Of a stretch of DNA of 49,555 nt, positions 24,718-32,937 are shown in pieces; the stretch's first letter is position 1; the number at the start of each line of letters is the position of its first letter. This stretch comes from Planctomycetota bacterium. Lineage in GTDB: Bacteria; Planctomycetota; Planctomycetia; Pirellulales; JADFKK01. Below the pieces are notes generated by a model. It was not told the DNA's origin and ran no database searches. It saw only the letters and a program-made list of their open reading frames with translations. The stretch lies in assembly GCA_022564995.1 (NCBI GenBank), contig JADFKK010000013.1, forward strand, positions 1-49,555. The letters are read 5' to 3'. A program made the position numbers and the translations under genes.

Positions 24718-25380
24718 ATGCCTGCAACAAGACCTGCCACCGAAACCGGCGACTGCACTGCGCCGGGCCACTCGTCGGCGCTGCTGCTCGATCTGGTGGA
24801 GCGGCTCGCGGTCGTGATCTTCTTTGGATGGTTTATCTATCGCAACTTGGCGGGCTACTGGGCCGGCGGCGAGGCGGCCAGTCTGTTGCTCCTCCCGTCT
24901 GAAGGACTGGTCGTCCTGTTCATTCTCATTCGACGTACGACTCGAGACGTCTCGACGCGTCCTACCGAGTGGCTCTTAGCGATTGCGGCGAGCGTCGCCC
25001 CGCTGTTAGTGATCCCCGTTGCGGGTCAGCAGATTGTTCCTTCGATGGTTGCCGTTGTGTTCATTCTCGGCGGCTTGCTTGTCCAACTCCATGCCAAGAT
25101 CACCTTAGGGCGATGTTTCGGATTGATACCGGCGAACCGCGGATTGAAACGCGCCGGACCGTACCGCGTGGTCCGGCATCCGATGTACACGGGTTACCTG
25201 ATCAGTCACGTCGGCTTCTTGCTGATGAATCCGACGATCTGGAATCTATCAGTTTACGCGGTTTGTTATTCGCTGCAGATTCCGCGGCTGCTGGCCGAAG
25301 AGCGGATCTTGAGCGCCGACCCCAAGTACGTCAACTACAGCAAACGTGTGCGTTACCGGTTGCTCCCGGGAATTTTCTAA
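24718..25380 (+). CDS. Isoprenylcysteine carboxyl methyltransferase-like membrane protein inside the Tad operon
   Basis: The 220-residue protein has an N-terminal block of four to five hydrophobic segments and the C-terminal ICMT/PEMT signature: GRCFGLIPANRGLKRAGPYR, VVRHPMYTGYLISHVG (RHPxYxG, about residues 155-165) and LLAEERIL...YVNYSKRVRYRLLP. Enzymes of this fold are integral membrane SAM-dependent methyltransferases; known substrates include prenylcysteine, phospholipids and other lipids. The start could be GTG 24709; ATG 24718 was preferred. It lies between cpaE and cpaF with gaps of 34 and 61 bp, the same direction and the same codon use. A pilus-linked role is suggested only by position; family members elsewhere are unlinked to pili. 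Methylating the N-terminus of the pilin, since CpaA lacks the methylase domain, is one possible role. Confidence 0.85.
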   Translation: MPATRPATETGDCTAPGHSSALLLDLVERLAVVIFFGWFIYRNLAGYWAGGEAASLLLLPSEGLVVLFILIRRTTRDVSTRPTEWLLAIAASVAPLLVIPVAGQQIVPSMVAVVFILGGLLVQLHAKITLGRCFGLIPANRGLKRAGPYRVVRHPMYTGYLISHVGFLLMNPTIWNLSVYAVCYSLQIPRLLAEERILSADPKYVNYSKRVRYRLLPGIF

Positions 25381-25441
25381 TTCTAAACCTCGACCGCGAT
25401 AACCGGATTGAAGCGAGTCACCAAGAAAAGGGCAGACCATC

Positions 25442-26878
25442 ATGTTTTGGAAGAGCAAAAGCAATCAGTTAGTGAACGACCAGGAGGACTTCGTCGACAC
25501 GCCGATGGAGCCGGCAATTGCCACGGTCGATGAACCGGAGGAAGACGTTCAGGAGACGACGGCCGAAGTCTCCACGGAAGAGACCGCAGCCGAAGCGGAG
25601 CGCAACGAGTGGTTTCTGCAACTCAAATCCGAATTACACCGGCAGGTGATCGGCAAGATGGACCTGGCCACGCTCGGCACGATGGCCGAGGACGAGCTAA
25701 GGCTCGAGGTGCGCCGATCCGCCGAGGAGTTACTCCGCACGCGCTCGGACCTGTTGAACGTCGCGGAGCAGGAGCGGCTGGTTGAAGAGGTGATCGACGA
25801 GACGTTCGGTCTGGGGCCGTTGGAACCGCTGTTTCGCGACGAGTCCATCACGGACATCATGATCAACGGTCCCGACGTCATCTACATTGAACGCGGAGGA
25901 CGGCTGGAGCGAACCGGTGCCTCCTTCGCCAATGACGCACACTTGATCCAGATCATTCAGCGGATCGTTAGCGCCGTCGGGCGGCGCATCGACGAGACCA
26001 GCCCGATGGTCGACGCGCGCTTGAAGGACGGCAGCCGCGTCAATGCGATTATTCCGCCTCTGGCCATCGACGGCGCGCTGGTCTCCATTCGCCGCTTCGG
26101 AAGCAAGCCGCTGGGCATTGATGAACTGATCAAACACGGTTCGATTACGCCGGAAATGGTCCAGTTTCTTGCCGCCTGTGTCAATGCACGGATCAACATC
26201 CTGATTTCCGGTGGTACGGGTAGCGGTAAGACAACGCTTCTCAACGCGCTGTCCGGCTATATCCCCGAGGACGAACGCGTGGCGACCATCGAAGACGCCG
26301 CGGAACTACAGCTACAGCAGCCACACGTCGTGAGGATGGAAACGCGCCCGGCCAACGTCGAAGGCAGCGGCGAGGTGACCACGCGCGATTTGGTGCGCAA
26401 CGCCCTGCGAATGCGGCCCGACCGAATCGTCGTGGGCGAGTGCCGGGGGCCCGAGGCGCTCGACATGCTGCAGGCGATGAACACGGGTCACGATGGCAGC
26501 CTGACCACCGTCCACGCAAACAGCCCCCGGGACGCGATCAGTCGGATCGAGATGATGGTGGGCATGGCGGGCTTCGACTTGCCGATTTGGACGATACGCC
26601 GCCAGATCGCCTCGGCCATTCAGATTGTCGTGCAAGCGTCGCGATTGACGGGCGGCGCTCGCAAGGTCACCGCCATCTCCGAGATTACCGGCATGGAAGG
26701 CGACATCCTGAGCATGCACGACCTGTTTACCTACAAGCAAACCGGGCTGGACGACGATCGCAGGGCGGTGGGTTATTTCATGGCGACCGGCATTCGGCCC
26801 AACCTGCTGGAACGCCTGGAGATTTCCGGATGCAGCCTTCCGCCAGATCTGTTTGAACAGCGGGTTTTCGAGACCTAA
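25442..26878 (+). CDS. cpaF: Tad pilus motor ATPase CpaF/TadA
   Basis: The 478-residue protein belongs to the VirB11/CpaF group of the GspE superfamily. An acidic, poorly conserved N-terminus (about residues 1-55) precedes the N-terminal domain ([20 protein letters not shown], about 120-139). The ATPase core follows with Walker [17 protein letters not shown] (about 255-270), the Asp box [15 protein letters not shown], Walker B-like [20 protein letters not shown] and the His box [15 protein letters not shown]. It is the hexameric cytoplasmic motor that assembles and retracts Flp pili. The 61-bp gap before it contains no good Shine-Dalgarno. It leads the cpaF-tadB-tadC block. Confidence 0.97.
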   Translation: MFWKSKSNQLVNDQEDFVDTPMEPAIATVDEPEEDVQETTAEVSTEETAAEAERNEWFLQLKSELHRQVIGKMDLATLGTMAEDELRLEVRRSAEELLRTRSDLLNVAEQERLVEEVIDETFGLGPLEPLFRDESITDIMINGPDVIYIERGGRLERTGASFANDAHLIQIIQRIVSAVGRRIDETSPMVDARLKDGSRVNAIIPPLAIDGALVSIRRFGSKPLGIDELIKHGSITPEMVQFLAACVNARINILISGGTGSGKTTLLNALSGYIPEDERVATIEDAAELQLQQPHVVRMETRPANVEGSGEVTTRDLVRNALRMRPDRIVVGECRGPEALDMLQAMNTGHDGSLTTVHANSPRDAISRIEMMVGMAGFDLPIWTIRRQIASAIQIVVQASRLTGGARKVTAISEITGMEGDILSMHDLFTYKQTGLDDDRRAVGYFMATGIRPNLLERLEISGCSLPPDLFEQRVFET

Positions 26879-26900
26879 ATCGCTTTAGAGGAGAGCCACC

Positions 26901-27866
26901 GTGTTCATTGTCATCGTTACCCTGATTTCGTTCGCCGCGGCGGCTTCGGCCGTCTTCGCATTCAATCTTGTGTTGACCGATCTGGCCAAGCGCGATCGCA
27001 AGGTCATGAAGGATCGAATTCGCACCGAGATGCGCCAGCGTCAGCGCAGCGATTTGCGCGGTTCGGAACAGTTTAAGGATCTCAGCAAGCTTGCGGCCGA
27101 GGCTCTTGAAGAAACGGCCTCTGAGTCCGCCTCGATCTCAATCCGCTTCAAAACAATGATCGAACAATCGGGAATGAACCTCACGCCCGGTCGTCTGTTG
27201 ATGATGATGGGGATCTTCGCGGCGGTGTTTGCCGCACCGACGGCGCTGCTCTTGGGCCTGCTCTTCGCCGCGCCGGCCGCGGTGGTTGGCGCCTTGATCC
27301 CGTTTTTCTTCGTCCAATTCAAGCGATTCAAGCGGATCGAGTTGCTGCGGTCTCAGCTCTCCGACTGTTTCGAGTTGATCAGCCGCGTGATGCTGGCCGG
27401 ACAAACGATGTCGCAGGCGATGCAGTCGGTGGCAGAGGAGTTTAAGCCGCCCGTGGCGACCGAATTTGGCATCTGTTTTGAGCAGCAGAACTTGGGGTTG
27501 TCTCCGGAAATCGCGCTGCGCGAGCTGGCCCGGCGCACCGGTCTGCTGGAAATCAAGATCTTTGTGTTGGCGCTGATGGTCCACCGGCAGACCGGCGGCA
27601 ATCTTACCGAGTTGCTGGATAAGTTGGCGCTGATCGTCCGAGAACGGTTCCGAATTCGTGGAATGATTAAGGGCTTGACCGCCGAAGGACGCCTGCAAGC
27701 GGGGATTCTGCTGGCCATGCCGCCGGTGATGTTTATCGCGTTGTTGTTCGTCAACAACAGTTACGCGATGCAGCTCTTCGACCATCCCGAACTGCCGATT
27801 TCCGCGTTGGTATCGATGGCGTTCGGGGCCCTCTGGATCCGCAAGATCGTTAACTTTGACTTCTAA
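26901..27866 (+). CDS. tadB: Tad inner-membrane platform protein TadB
   Basis: The 321-residue protein starts with GTG 26901, preceded by a good AGAGGAGA site (26886-26893). A first membrane helix (IVIVTLISFAAAASAVFAFN) is followed by a charged region, a hydrophobic pair near residues 95-135 and a GspF-like domain (about 155-285: LLRSQLSDCFELISRVMLAG, LALMVHRQTGGNLTELLDKL), and a C-terminal pair of hydrophobic segments. TadB is one half of the inner-membrane platform that couples the CpaF motor to the pilin. The 22-bp gap to cpaF and the next gene's start 21 bp later indicate an operon. Confidence 0.94.
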   Translation: MFIVIVTLISFAAAASAVFAFNLVLTDLAKRDRKVMKDRIRTEMRQRQRSDLRGSEQFKDLSKLAAEALEETASESASISIRFKTMIEQSGMNLTPGRLLMMMGIFAAVFAAPTALLLGLLFAAPAAVVGALIPFFFVQFKRFKRIELLRSQLSDCFELISRVMLAGQTMSQAMQSVAEEFKPPVATEFGICFEQQNLGLSPEIALRELARRTGLLEIKIFVLALMVHRQTGGNLTELLDKLALIVRERFRIRGMIKGLTAEGRLQAGILLAMPPVMFIALLFVNNSYAMQLFDHPELPISALVSMAFGALWIRKIVNFDF

Positions 27867-27887
27867 AATCGCGAAGGAAATACATCG

Positions 27888-28817
27888 ATGACTGGAAACG
27901 CACCCATGATGTTGGCGGCGTTTGTCGCCGTCAGCACTTTGATCGTGCTGCTGGGCATCCTCCTCAGCCGCAAAAAGACCTCCGTGGATGCTCGTATCGA
28001 AGGCCTATCCGACTCGAAAAAGCCGTCGAAAAAGTCGCCCAGCGGAAGCATGTTCGTCGACGAATCGCAGTCTCGATGGAGTCGAATGGCTCTGCCGTCC
28101 AACGAGGAGGGACGAAAACGCCTGGGAGATCGTCTCATCCAAGCCGGGCTCTACAAAAATAATTCGCCGCTGTACTACATGACGATCAAGACGTTCATGT
28201 TTCTTATTCCCGTCGCCGGCGGTTTGTTCGCCAGCAGTGGAGGAATGGTGTCGCTGCGCATGGGCCTGCTGTGCGGTGTGATCGCCGGTGTGTTCGGAAC
28301 GATCGCGCCGGGAATCTGGCTCGACATGCAGAAGAAAAAGCGACAAACCAACCTCCGCCGGGCTCTGCCCGATGCGCTCGACGTGATCATCGTCTGCCTG
28401 GAAGGCGGATTGAGTTTGCCGGGTTCGTTTTCCAAGGTGGCCAGCGAGTTGCGCTCCGCCCACCCGCTGCTGGCGGCAGAAATGGCGATTGTCCAACGAG
28501 AAATCCAACTCGGCCAATCGACCGGACAGGCGCTGAAGCGAATGGCCGAGCGATTCGACGTGGAAGAAATTCGCAGCATGGCGTCGGTCATCGTGCAGGC
28601 CGAGAAGTTCGGTGCCAGTGTCGTCAGAGCATTACGGATTCACGCCGATTCGCTACGAGAAAAGCGCAAACAGCAAGCCGAGGAGAAGGCCCAGAAAGCG
28701 TCGGTTAAACTGATTTTCCCCACGATTTTGTTCATCTTTCCGGCCCTGATCGTGGTGCTCATGGGGCCGGCCTTTTTCTCGATCTTGGAAATGTTTAAAA
28801 GCATGGACGTAGGTTAG
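27888..28817 (+). CDS. tadC: Tad inner-membrane platform protein TadC
   Basis: The 309-residue protein is the second GspF-type platform subunit. An N-terminal helix (MMLAAFVAVSTLIVLLGILL) and a charged loop (about residues 28-80) precede a pair of membrane segments around 95-145. The GspF domain follows (about 160-270: RRALPDALDVIIVCLEGGLS, REIQLGQSTGQALKRMAERF), and a last helix ends IFPALIVVLMGPAFFSILEM. It pairs with TadB above the CpaF ATPase. Ribosome-binding AAGGAA lies ten bases before the ATG. Neighbours: tadB 21 bp upstream, and an unrecognised membrane gene 42 bp downstream. Confidence 0.94.
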   Translation: MTGNAPMMLAAFVAVSTLIVLLGILLSRKKTSVDARIEGLSDSKKPSKKSPSGSMFVDESQSRWSRMALPSNEEGRKRLGDRLIQAGLYKNNSPLYYMTIKTFMFLIPVAGGLFASSGGMVSLRMGLLCGVIAGVFGTIAPGIWLDMQKKKRQTNLRRALPDALDVIIVCLEGGLSLPGSFSKVASELRSAHPLLAAEMAIVQREIQLGQSTGQALKRMAERFDVEEIRSMASVIVQAEKFGASVVRALRIHADSLREKRKQQAEEKAQKASVKLIFPTILFIFPALIVVLMGPAFFSILEMFKSMDVG

Positions 28818-28859
28818 TTGCCATGAATGGGTTCGCGTTTGATGTCGAGGATTGATGTG

Positions 28860-29444
28860 ATGCGAAGCGAAGAGTTGACCAATGACGTCGCGGAGTTACG
28901 GAAACAATGGTGTCGGTGGACCGCTGTCGTCACGACGTTGGCCAAACGCCGCGACGCGCGACCCCGCCTGCGAAGCAAAGAGTATTCCGCCCTGCACAAC
29001 GCACTAGTCGAGGAATGTCAGTCACACGCTACGAACAGCGACGCAGCACAGCGAGAGTTTTTTTTGGAGATGAAGAACGTCGTGAAACCTTGGATCTCTC
29101 TACAGACGTTGGGACAGGCGGAATATCGCGTGCTGGTCAGCCTGACCCGCCGATGCCGAGAAATCGAACGGGGACTGGGAGGGCCAGTACATTTCCCAGA
29201 CGGATTGCGCCGGGTCGCCTTGACTGTGGGGCTGATACTCGTCTTGAGCACCGCGATCTGCGTCGTCGTCGTCGTCGCCGGCCAGTGGTCGACTGCGGGC
29301 GTGCTGCAGAGCGGGCGAGATGGAGTCAGTCGCCTGGCGTATCTGCTGCGAGGCACGAATTGGGCGCAGCGGTTCGGCGTGATTACCGTGATCGTCGTAA
29401 TCGTGGCAATCCACTGCGTACGCACTTCCGCCCGCGACTATTAG
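28860..29444 (+). CDS. Unrecognised membrane protein between tadC and tadE
   Basis: The 194-residue frame (ATG 28860, GAGGA eight bases ahead) has a charged N-terminal half with possible coiled coil (about residues 1-110) and two hydrophobic segments: VALTVGLILVLSTAICVVVV (about 128-150) and FGVITVIVVIVAIHCV (about 173-188). The cytoplasmic part thus precedes a hairpin-like membrane anchor. No family was recognised. In-frame ATGs at 28827 and 28842 lack ribosome-binding sites. Its position inside the Tad operon and same-strand spacing suggest a lineage-specific accessory role, perhaps with the TadBC platform. It is a real gene judging from codon use and the hydrophobic pattern, but nothing more can be said. 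Confidence 0.65.
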   Translation: MRSEELTNDVAELRKQWCRWTAVVTTLAKRRDARPRLRSKEYSALHNALVEECQSHATNSDAAQREFFLEMKNVVKPWISLQTLGQAEYRVLVSLTRRCREIERGLGGPVHFPDGLRRVALTVGLILVLSTAICVVVVVAGQWSTAGVLQSGRDGVSRLAYLLRGTNWAQRFGVITVIVVIVAIHCVRTSARDY

Positions 29445-29512
29445 AGAGCTGAAAAACTGAACAGTCGAAGAATTCGAACCCTGAAGATACAAAAACAACG
29501 GGAGTCCCTACC

Positions 29513-29743
29513 ATGCAATCTTCCAGACCAACCCGGCACACGCCACCTTCACCGCGACAGGACAGCGCCGTCGGGGACGTCGGCTGGTTCGTCTCGGCGC
29601 TCGTCGTGCTGGCGCTCGTCGCCGTGTTTGTCCCGCCGATGGCTTACTTCATGGCCCAGGCCGGCTTGCTGGAAAAGACGATTGCCATCTCCACGTTGGT
29701 GGCCGTCCTGGCGACTCACGTCGTCAAGACGATTGGGCGTTAG
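29513..29743 (+). CDS. Small two-helix membrane protein in the Tad operon
   Basis: The 76-residue protein has a polar Pro/Arg/Ser-rich start (about residues 1-22) and two hydrophobic segments, WFVSALVVLALVAVFVPPMA (about 25-44) and KTIAISTLVAVLATHVVKTI (about 55-74), separated by a short loop. No family was recognised. A GGGAG site (29500-29504) lies eight bases before the ATG, and the gene is placed between the previous membrane protein and tadE. Small membrane proteins of this type are common but poorly known in Tad loci; a role in pilus assembly is a guess from position alone. Confidence 0.6.
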   Translation: MQSSRPTRHTPPSPRQDSAVGDVGWFVSALVVLALVAVFVPPMAYFMAQAGLLEKTIAISTLVAVLATHVVKTIGR

Positions 29744-29816
29744 CGCGTTAGTAGACAAATCACGACCGTTGGTACTTCACCGGGCAGTGTTACTTCACAG
29801 CGAAAACGAGTTGACG

Positions 29817-30272
29817 ATGCGAAACATGTCCAACCGTCGCGAAATACGAAGTCATGGCCCCCGTCGTGGCGTGGCGACGATCGAGTTAATGCTAATCCTG
29901 CCTGTGTTGATGACGATGATTCTCGGCGCTATCGACTTTGGACGGTTCGCCTACAGTTACATCGCGGTGACGAACGCGGCGCGGGCCGCGGCCGGCTACG
30001 CCAGCATGAATCCTTACACCCCGACGACCCAGCCGCTGTTCGAGGCCCAACTGCGACAGGCCGCGCTCGACGAGCTCAGCGCGGTCGACGCATCGAGCCC
30101 GTTTGATCCAGCGAAAGTTACCGTAGCCTCCACGCGCTCGTTCGACCCTGGCAACGTGCTCTGGCGAGTACGCGTCGACGTCACGTATCCATTTGAAACC
30201 GTCGTCCCCTGGCCTGGAATCCCGGATCAGATTGATTTGCAACGCAGCGTCGAGATGCGTGGAATTCGCTAG
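29817..30272 (+). CDS. tadE: TadE-like pseudopilin 1
   Basis: The 151-residue protein starts at ATG 29817 and has a basic leader followed by RRGVATIELMLILPVLMTMI (about residues 17-36), the TadE motif with the G at the cleavage position and Glu five residues later. An N-terminal helix and a mainly beta domain with the Ala-rich AVTNAARAAAGYAS segment follow. TadE proteins are processed by CpaA and probably prime or cap the pilus. The gene overlaps a longer frame starting at 29628 that runs through the previous gene in another frame; the TadE start was chosen for its leader. It is followed 43 bp on by a second TadE gene. Confidence 0.9.
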   Translation: MRNMSNRREIRSHGPRRGVATIELMLILPVLMTMILGAIDFGRFAYSYIAVTNAARAAAGYASMNPYTPTTQPLFEAQLRQAALDELSAVDASSPFDPAKVTVASTRSFDPGNVLWRVRVDVTYPFETVVPWPGIPDQIDLQRSVEMRGIR

Positions 30273-30315
30273 AGGAATTCCGCAGAGAATGGCACCCCCC
30301 TTGGAGAATCAACCA

Positions 30316-30777
30316 ATGCGACGACCCCCTGCGAAAAATCGGCGCGGCGCGGTAGCGGTCGAGACAGCCATCATCGCGCTGGTGTTCTTGACGCTTGTCT
30401 TGGGCATGCTCGAGTTGTCGATCGCCGTCTTTCGCTACAACATCGTCTCGCAGGGCGCCCGCCAGGCAGCCCGTCTGGCGATCGTGCGGGGCGAGCTGGC
30501 GCCGCCAAAACTCGACGAGTGGGGCCCTGCGACCTACACCAGCGGCGCCAACTCGGGCAACGCCGTCACCGAGACCATCAAGCCCTATCTGACCGGCCTC
30601 GACTTGGACAATACAACGATCACGATTGAGTGGCTCGACGGATCGACAAAACTCCAGGACCGGGTTCACGTCACGATCGTCACCTCGCACGAGGTTTTCT
30701 TGCCGTTCGTGGCGAACATGCTCAGCAGCTCGACCTTTGCGCTTCGTGCCGATTCCACGATGCAAATCACTCACTGA
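30316..30777 (+). CDS. TadE/TadF-like pseudopilin 2
   Basis: The 153-residue protein has the same plan as the gene before: basic leader, then NRRGAVAVETAIIALVFLTL (about residues 8-27), a hydrophobic helix and a beta-rich tail ending in the pattern FVANMLSSSTFALRADSTMQ. The GAVAVE string matches the G/xxxxE prepilin site. Start choice: ATG 30316 has TTGGAGAA seven bases ahead; ATG 30289 would add nine residues. Classic Tad loci have TadE and TadF; this one fits TadF or a second TadE. The next gene, tadG, starts 30 bp downstream. Confidence 0.88.
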   Translation: MRRPPAKNRRGAVAVETAIIALVFLTLVLGMLELSIAVFRYNIVSQGARQAARLAIVRGELAPPKLDEWGPATYTSGANSGNAVTETIKPYLTGLDLDNTTITIEWLDGSTKLQDRVHVTIVTSHEVFLPFVANMLSSSTFALRADSTMQITH

Positions 30778-30807
30778 CTCACCTTCACGTGCGTTGAGGA
30801 AAAAATC

Positions 30808-32316
30808 ATGCAAAACCAGACGACTTTTCGGTTCGGTGTCCGCCGCTGCCGCCGTCCTGCGGCGCGACACGGCATGATTATTGTCAAGTTTGCCATCCTG
30901 TTGCCGGCGCTGGTTGGCGTGCTCGGACTGGTTGTCGACACGGGCATCATGCTCTCGAGCCATCGTCAGGCGCAGAACGCCGCCGACGCGGCCGCCCTAT
31001 CCGCGGCCATGGACATGATGACCAGCACGTCGGAGGGCCAGGCTGAGGTGAACGCGAAAATGTTCGTCGAGGTCCACAACGGTCTGGCGGACGCCAGCGG
31101 GCCATATTTGAATTTTCCACCCACGCAGGGGCCGTTCGCCGGGGAGTCCGGCTACGTCGAGGCGATTGTCAATCTTCCGCTCAACACGTTTTTCATTCAC
31201 GTCCTGCCGGGCATCAGCCAAAACCAGACCGTTTCGGCCCGAGCGGTGGCGACCTGGGTCGAAAACAAGACCGCGGGCGAAGGCGTAATCGTGCTCGACC
31301 CCGACGCGCGGCCGGGCCTGGACGTCAGCGGCGGGGGTCGCCTGTTCGTCAACGGCACGATTTACGTCGACTCCGAAGGCTCGGGCGAAGATGAAAACGG
31401 CGTGCCGGTCGACAACGGCAATACCCCATTTGGCGCCGTAGGCGGACAGCCGAACGACACCTATGGCGGCATCTATTGCAGCCGCGTTTTCGTCGTCGGC
31501 GGCGTGAAGGATCACGTACATTTCAAGAACATAATCCCCGGAGGCCCCAACCCGCTGCGGGCCGCGGTAAATCCCGCCCCCGACCCCCTGCTGTTTCTCG
31601 ACACGCCGACGACGGCTACCGGCGTGCGCAACGTGGACCACGGGAAGATTGCCGTTACCAACAACGGGTCGTCGCTGAAGAACTCTCCGGACCCCAGCGG
31701 GGAAAACACTTACGATGACGTGACCGGAATCACCTACATACACCCCGGCCTGTACGCTTCCATCGAGATTGGTGGCGGAGAAGTGATCATGCGCCCCGGC
31801 ATCTACGTGATCATGGGCGGCAAGCAGACGGCGTTCAAGGTTACTGGCGGCACCGTAACGGCCTTGGGAGTCATGTTCTACAACACAGGGCACAACTACA
31901 ACGTCGATTCCGGCCTCCCCGATTTGAACGACATTAGCAAGAAGCCGAAGAATATCTTCGACGATGCGACCTTCGGCGGCTTCACGATCAACGCCGGCAT
32001 GGTATTTTCGCCGATCAACATCGACGATCCCAGCTTCGATTATTCCGACTCTCCGGGGATCGACGTGTTCGACGGCATGTTGTTCTACCAGCGCCGGGCC
32101 AACGCCCAGGGCGTCGACATCCAGGGGGGCAGTGCCTCGGGCCTGATGACCGGAACCCTGTACGCCAAATGGGCTCGCTTTAAGATCTCCGGACAAGGAA
32201 CCTACGACGCCCAGTTCGTCTGCGGCAGCATGAGCGTAACCGGCACGGGCGACGTCACGCTCACCTTCGGCGGAAAGAAGCGGGGCAAAGCGCCGGCGGT
32301 GTTTTTGGTGGAATGA
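30808..32316 (+). CDS. tadG: TadG-like pilus assembly protein with beta-rich C-terminal region
   Basis: The 502-residue protein starts with a basic leader and hydrophobic segment FAILLPALVGVLGLVVDTGI (about residues 28-47) followed by HRQAQNAADAAALSAAMDM, the Tad domain seen in TadG/TadE-type proteins. The rest (about 150-502) is glycine- and aspartate-rich, with repeated short strands (GGGRLFVNGTIYVDSEG, GGGEVIMRPGIYVIMGGKQT, VTGGTVTALGVMFYNTG) and ends GTGDVTLTFGGKKRGKAPAV. This recalls a right-handed beta-helix, but no fold was proven. TadG is thought to act at the cell surface or pilus tip. GAGGAAA stands nine bases before the ATG. Confidence 0.85.
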   Translation: MQNQTTFRFGVRRCRRPAARHGMIIVKFAILLPALVGVLGLVVDTGIMLSSHRQAQNAADAAALSAAMDMMTSTSEGQAEVNAKMFVEVHNGLADASGPYLNFPPTQGPFAGESGYVEAIVNLPLNTFFIHVLPGISQNQTVSARAVATWVENKTAGEGVIVLDPDARPGLDVSGGGRLFVNGTIYVDSEGSGEDENGVPVDNGNTPFGAVGGQPNDTYGGIYCSRVFVVGGVKDHVHFKNIIPGGPNPLRAAVNPAPDPLLFLDTPTTATGVRNVDHGKIAVTNNGSSLKNSPDPSGENTYDDVTGITYIHPGLYASIEIGGGEVIMRPGIYVIMGGKQTAFKVTGGTVTALGVMFYNTGHNYNVDSGLPDLNDISKKPKNIFDDATFGGFTINAGMVFSPINIDDPSFDYSDSPGIDVFDGMLFYQRRANAQGVDIQGGSASGLMTGTLYAKWARFKISGQGTYDAQFVCGSMSVTGTGDVTLTFGGKKRGKAPAVFLVE

Positions 32317-32381
32317 ATGGGTTCAAAGCCGACCGGGCGTGCCTTGTCATTATGGGGCGCTCAGCTACGAGAAATCATTTG

Positions 32382-32564
32382 ATGTCGCGATTCATCCAAG
32401 CAATTCACCGATTTTTTTTCGACGAGTCTTCGCCGGCCGCCGTGGAATACGCCCTGCTGATCGCCTTGATCGCGGTGGTGATTGTGGTGGGTGCGAGGAC
32501 GATGGGCAACGAAACCAAGGACGTGTTTGAGGATCTGGCGGACTTCCTCAAGCTTGCGATTTAA
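32382..32564 (+). CDS. Flp-type pilin 2
   Basis: The 60-residue prepilin (ATG 32382) starts MSRFIQAIHRFFFDESSPAA and has the Flp motif AVEYALLIALIAVVIVVGAR. Ser precedes the expected cleavage position. The polar tail is longer and more acidic (ETKDVFEDLADF) than that of flp1. It was formed with flp3 by tandem duplication but has diverged strongly in the tail, so it may be a minor pilin. It follows tadG by 65 bp and has no clear Shine-Dalgarno before the ATG. Confidence 0.88.
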   Translation: MSRFIQAIHRFFFDESSPAAVEYALLIALIAVVIVVGARTMGNETKDVFEDLADFLKLAI

Positions 32565-32613
32565 GGACTTGGCCAAGAAGGACTTGGCAGTTTGAAACAC
32601 CCGAGGTATCGCC

Positions 32614-32690
32614 GTGGCAAGTATCAGCAGCGATCGATCCACCGAAATCAGTGGTCCGCCAACCACAGAAACGGCGTCGAAGCAATTCGG
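32614..32690 (+). pseudogene. Fossil 5' end of the AAA+ ATPase gene, in frame with flp3
   Basis: The translation from GTG 32614 reads MASISSDRSTEISGP, clearly related to MASISSDLTAEISDP at the start of the ATPase gene at 32938. The homology fades after about 25 residues. The frame runs on without a stop into flp3, so a 101-residue fusion could be made if this start were used. The upstream CCGAGGTATCGCC also preserves the ATPase gene's ribosome-binding site. Confidence 0.8.
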
Positions 32691-32736
32691 GCGGTGCCCT
32701 GTCAATATGAGACGCTCAGCTACGAGAGATCATCTT

Positions 32737-32919
32737 ATGTCTCGATTCATCGGAGCATTGCGCCGATTTATTGCCGACGAGTCGTCGCCTACGGCGGTGG
32801 AATACGGCGTGATGGTCGCCCTGATGGCGGCGGTTGTCGTCGTCGGCATCGGTGCGTTGGGCGTGCAAACAGGAATCCTATGGAACAATCTAGCGACGAC
32901 TATCGTGTCAGCCATTTGA
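32737..32919 (+). CDS. Flp-type pilin 3
   Basis: The 60-residue prepilin (ATG 32737) starts MSRFIGALRRFIADESSPTA and has the Flp motif AVEYGVMVALMAAVVVVGIG. Ser again stands before the predicted cleavage site. The tail resembles that of flp1 (GALGVQTGILWNNLATTI). The start was taken at the leader that matches flp2; an upstream in-frame GTG at 32614 belongs to the fossil ATPase fragment. It ends 18 bp before the AAA+ gene. Expected product: minor or alternative pilin. Confidence 0.88.
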   Translation: MSRFIGALRRFIADESSPTAVEYGVMVALMAAVVVVGIGALGVQTGILWNNLATTIVSAI

Positions 32920-32937
32920 ATCTCCCGAGGTATTACC

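Noticed and set aside
28827..28859. Upstream ATG start for the gene after tadC
   Set aside because: No ribosome-binding site before 28827 or 28842; 28860 has one at the correct distance.
30997..32196. A 399-residue minus-strand frame over tadG
   Set aside because: TadG on the plus strand is supported by leader, Tad domain and operon position.
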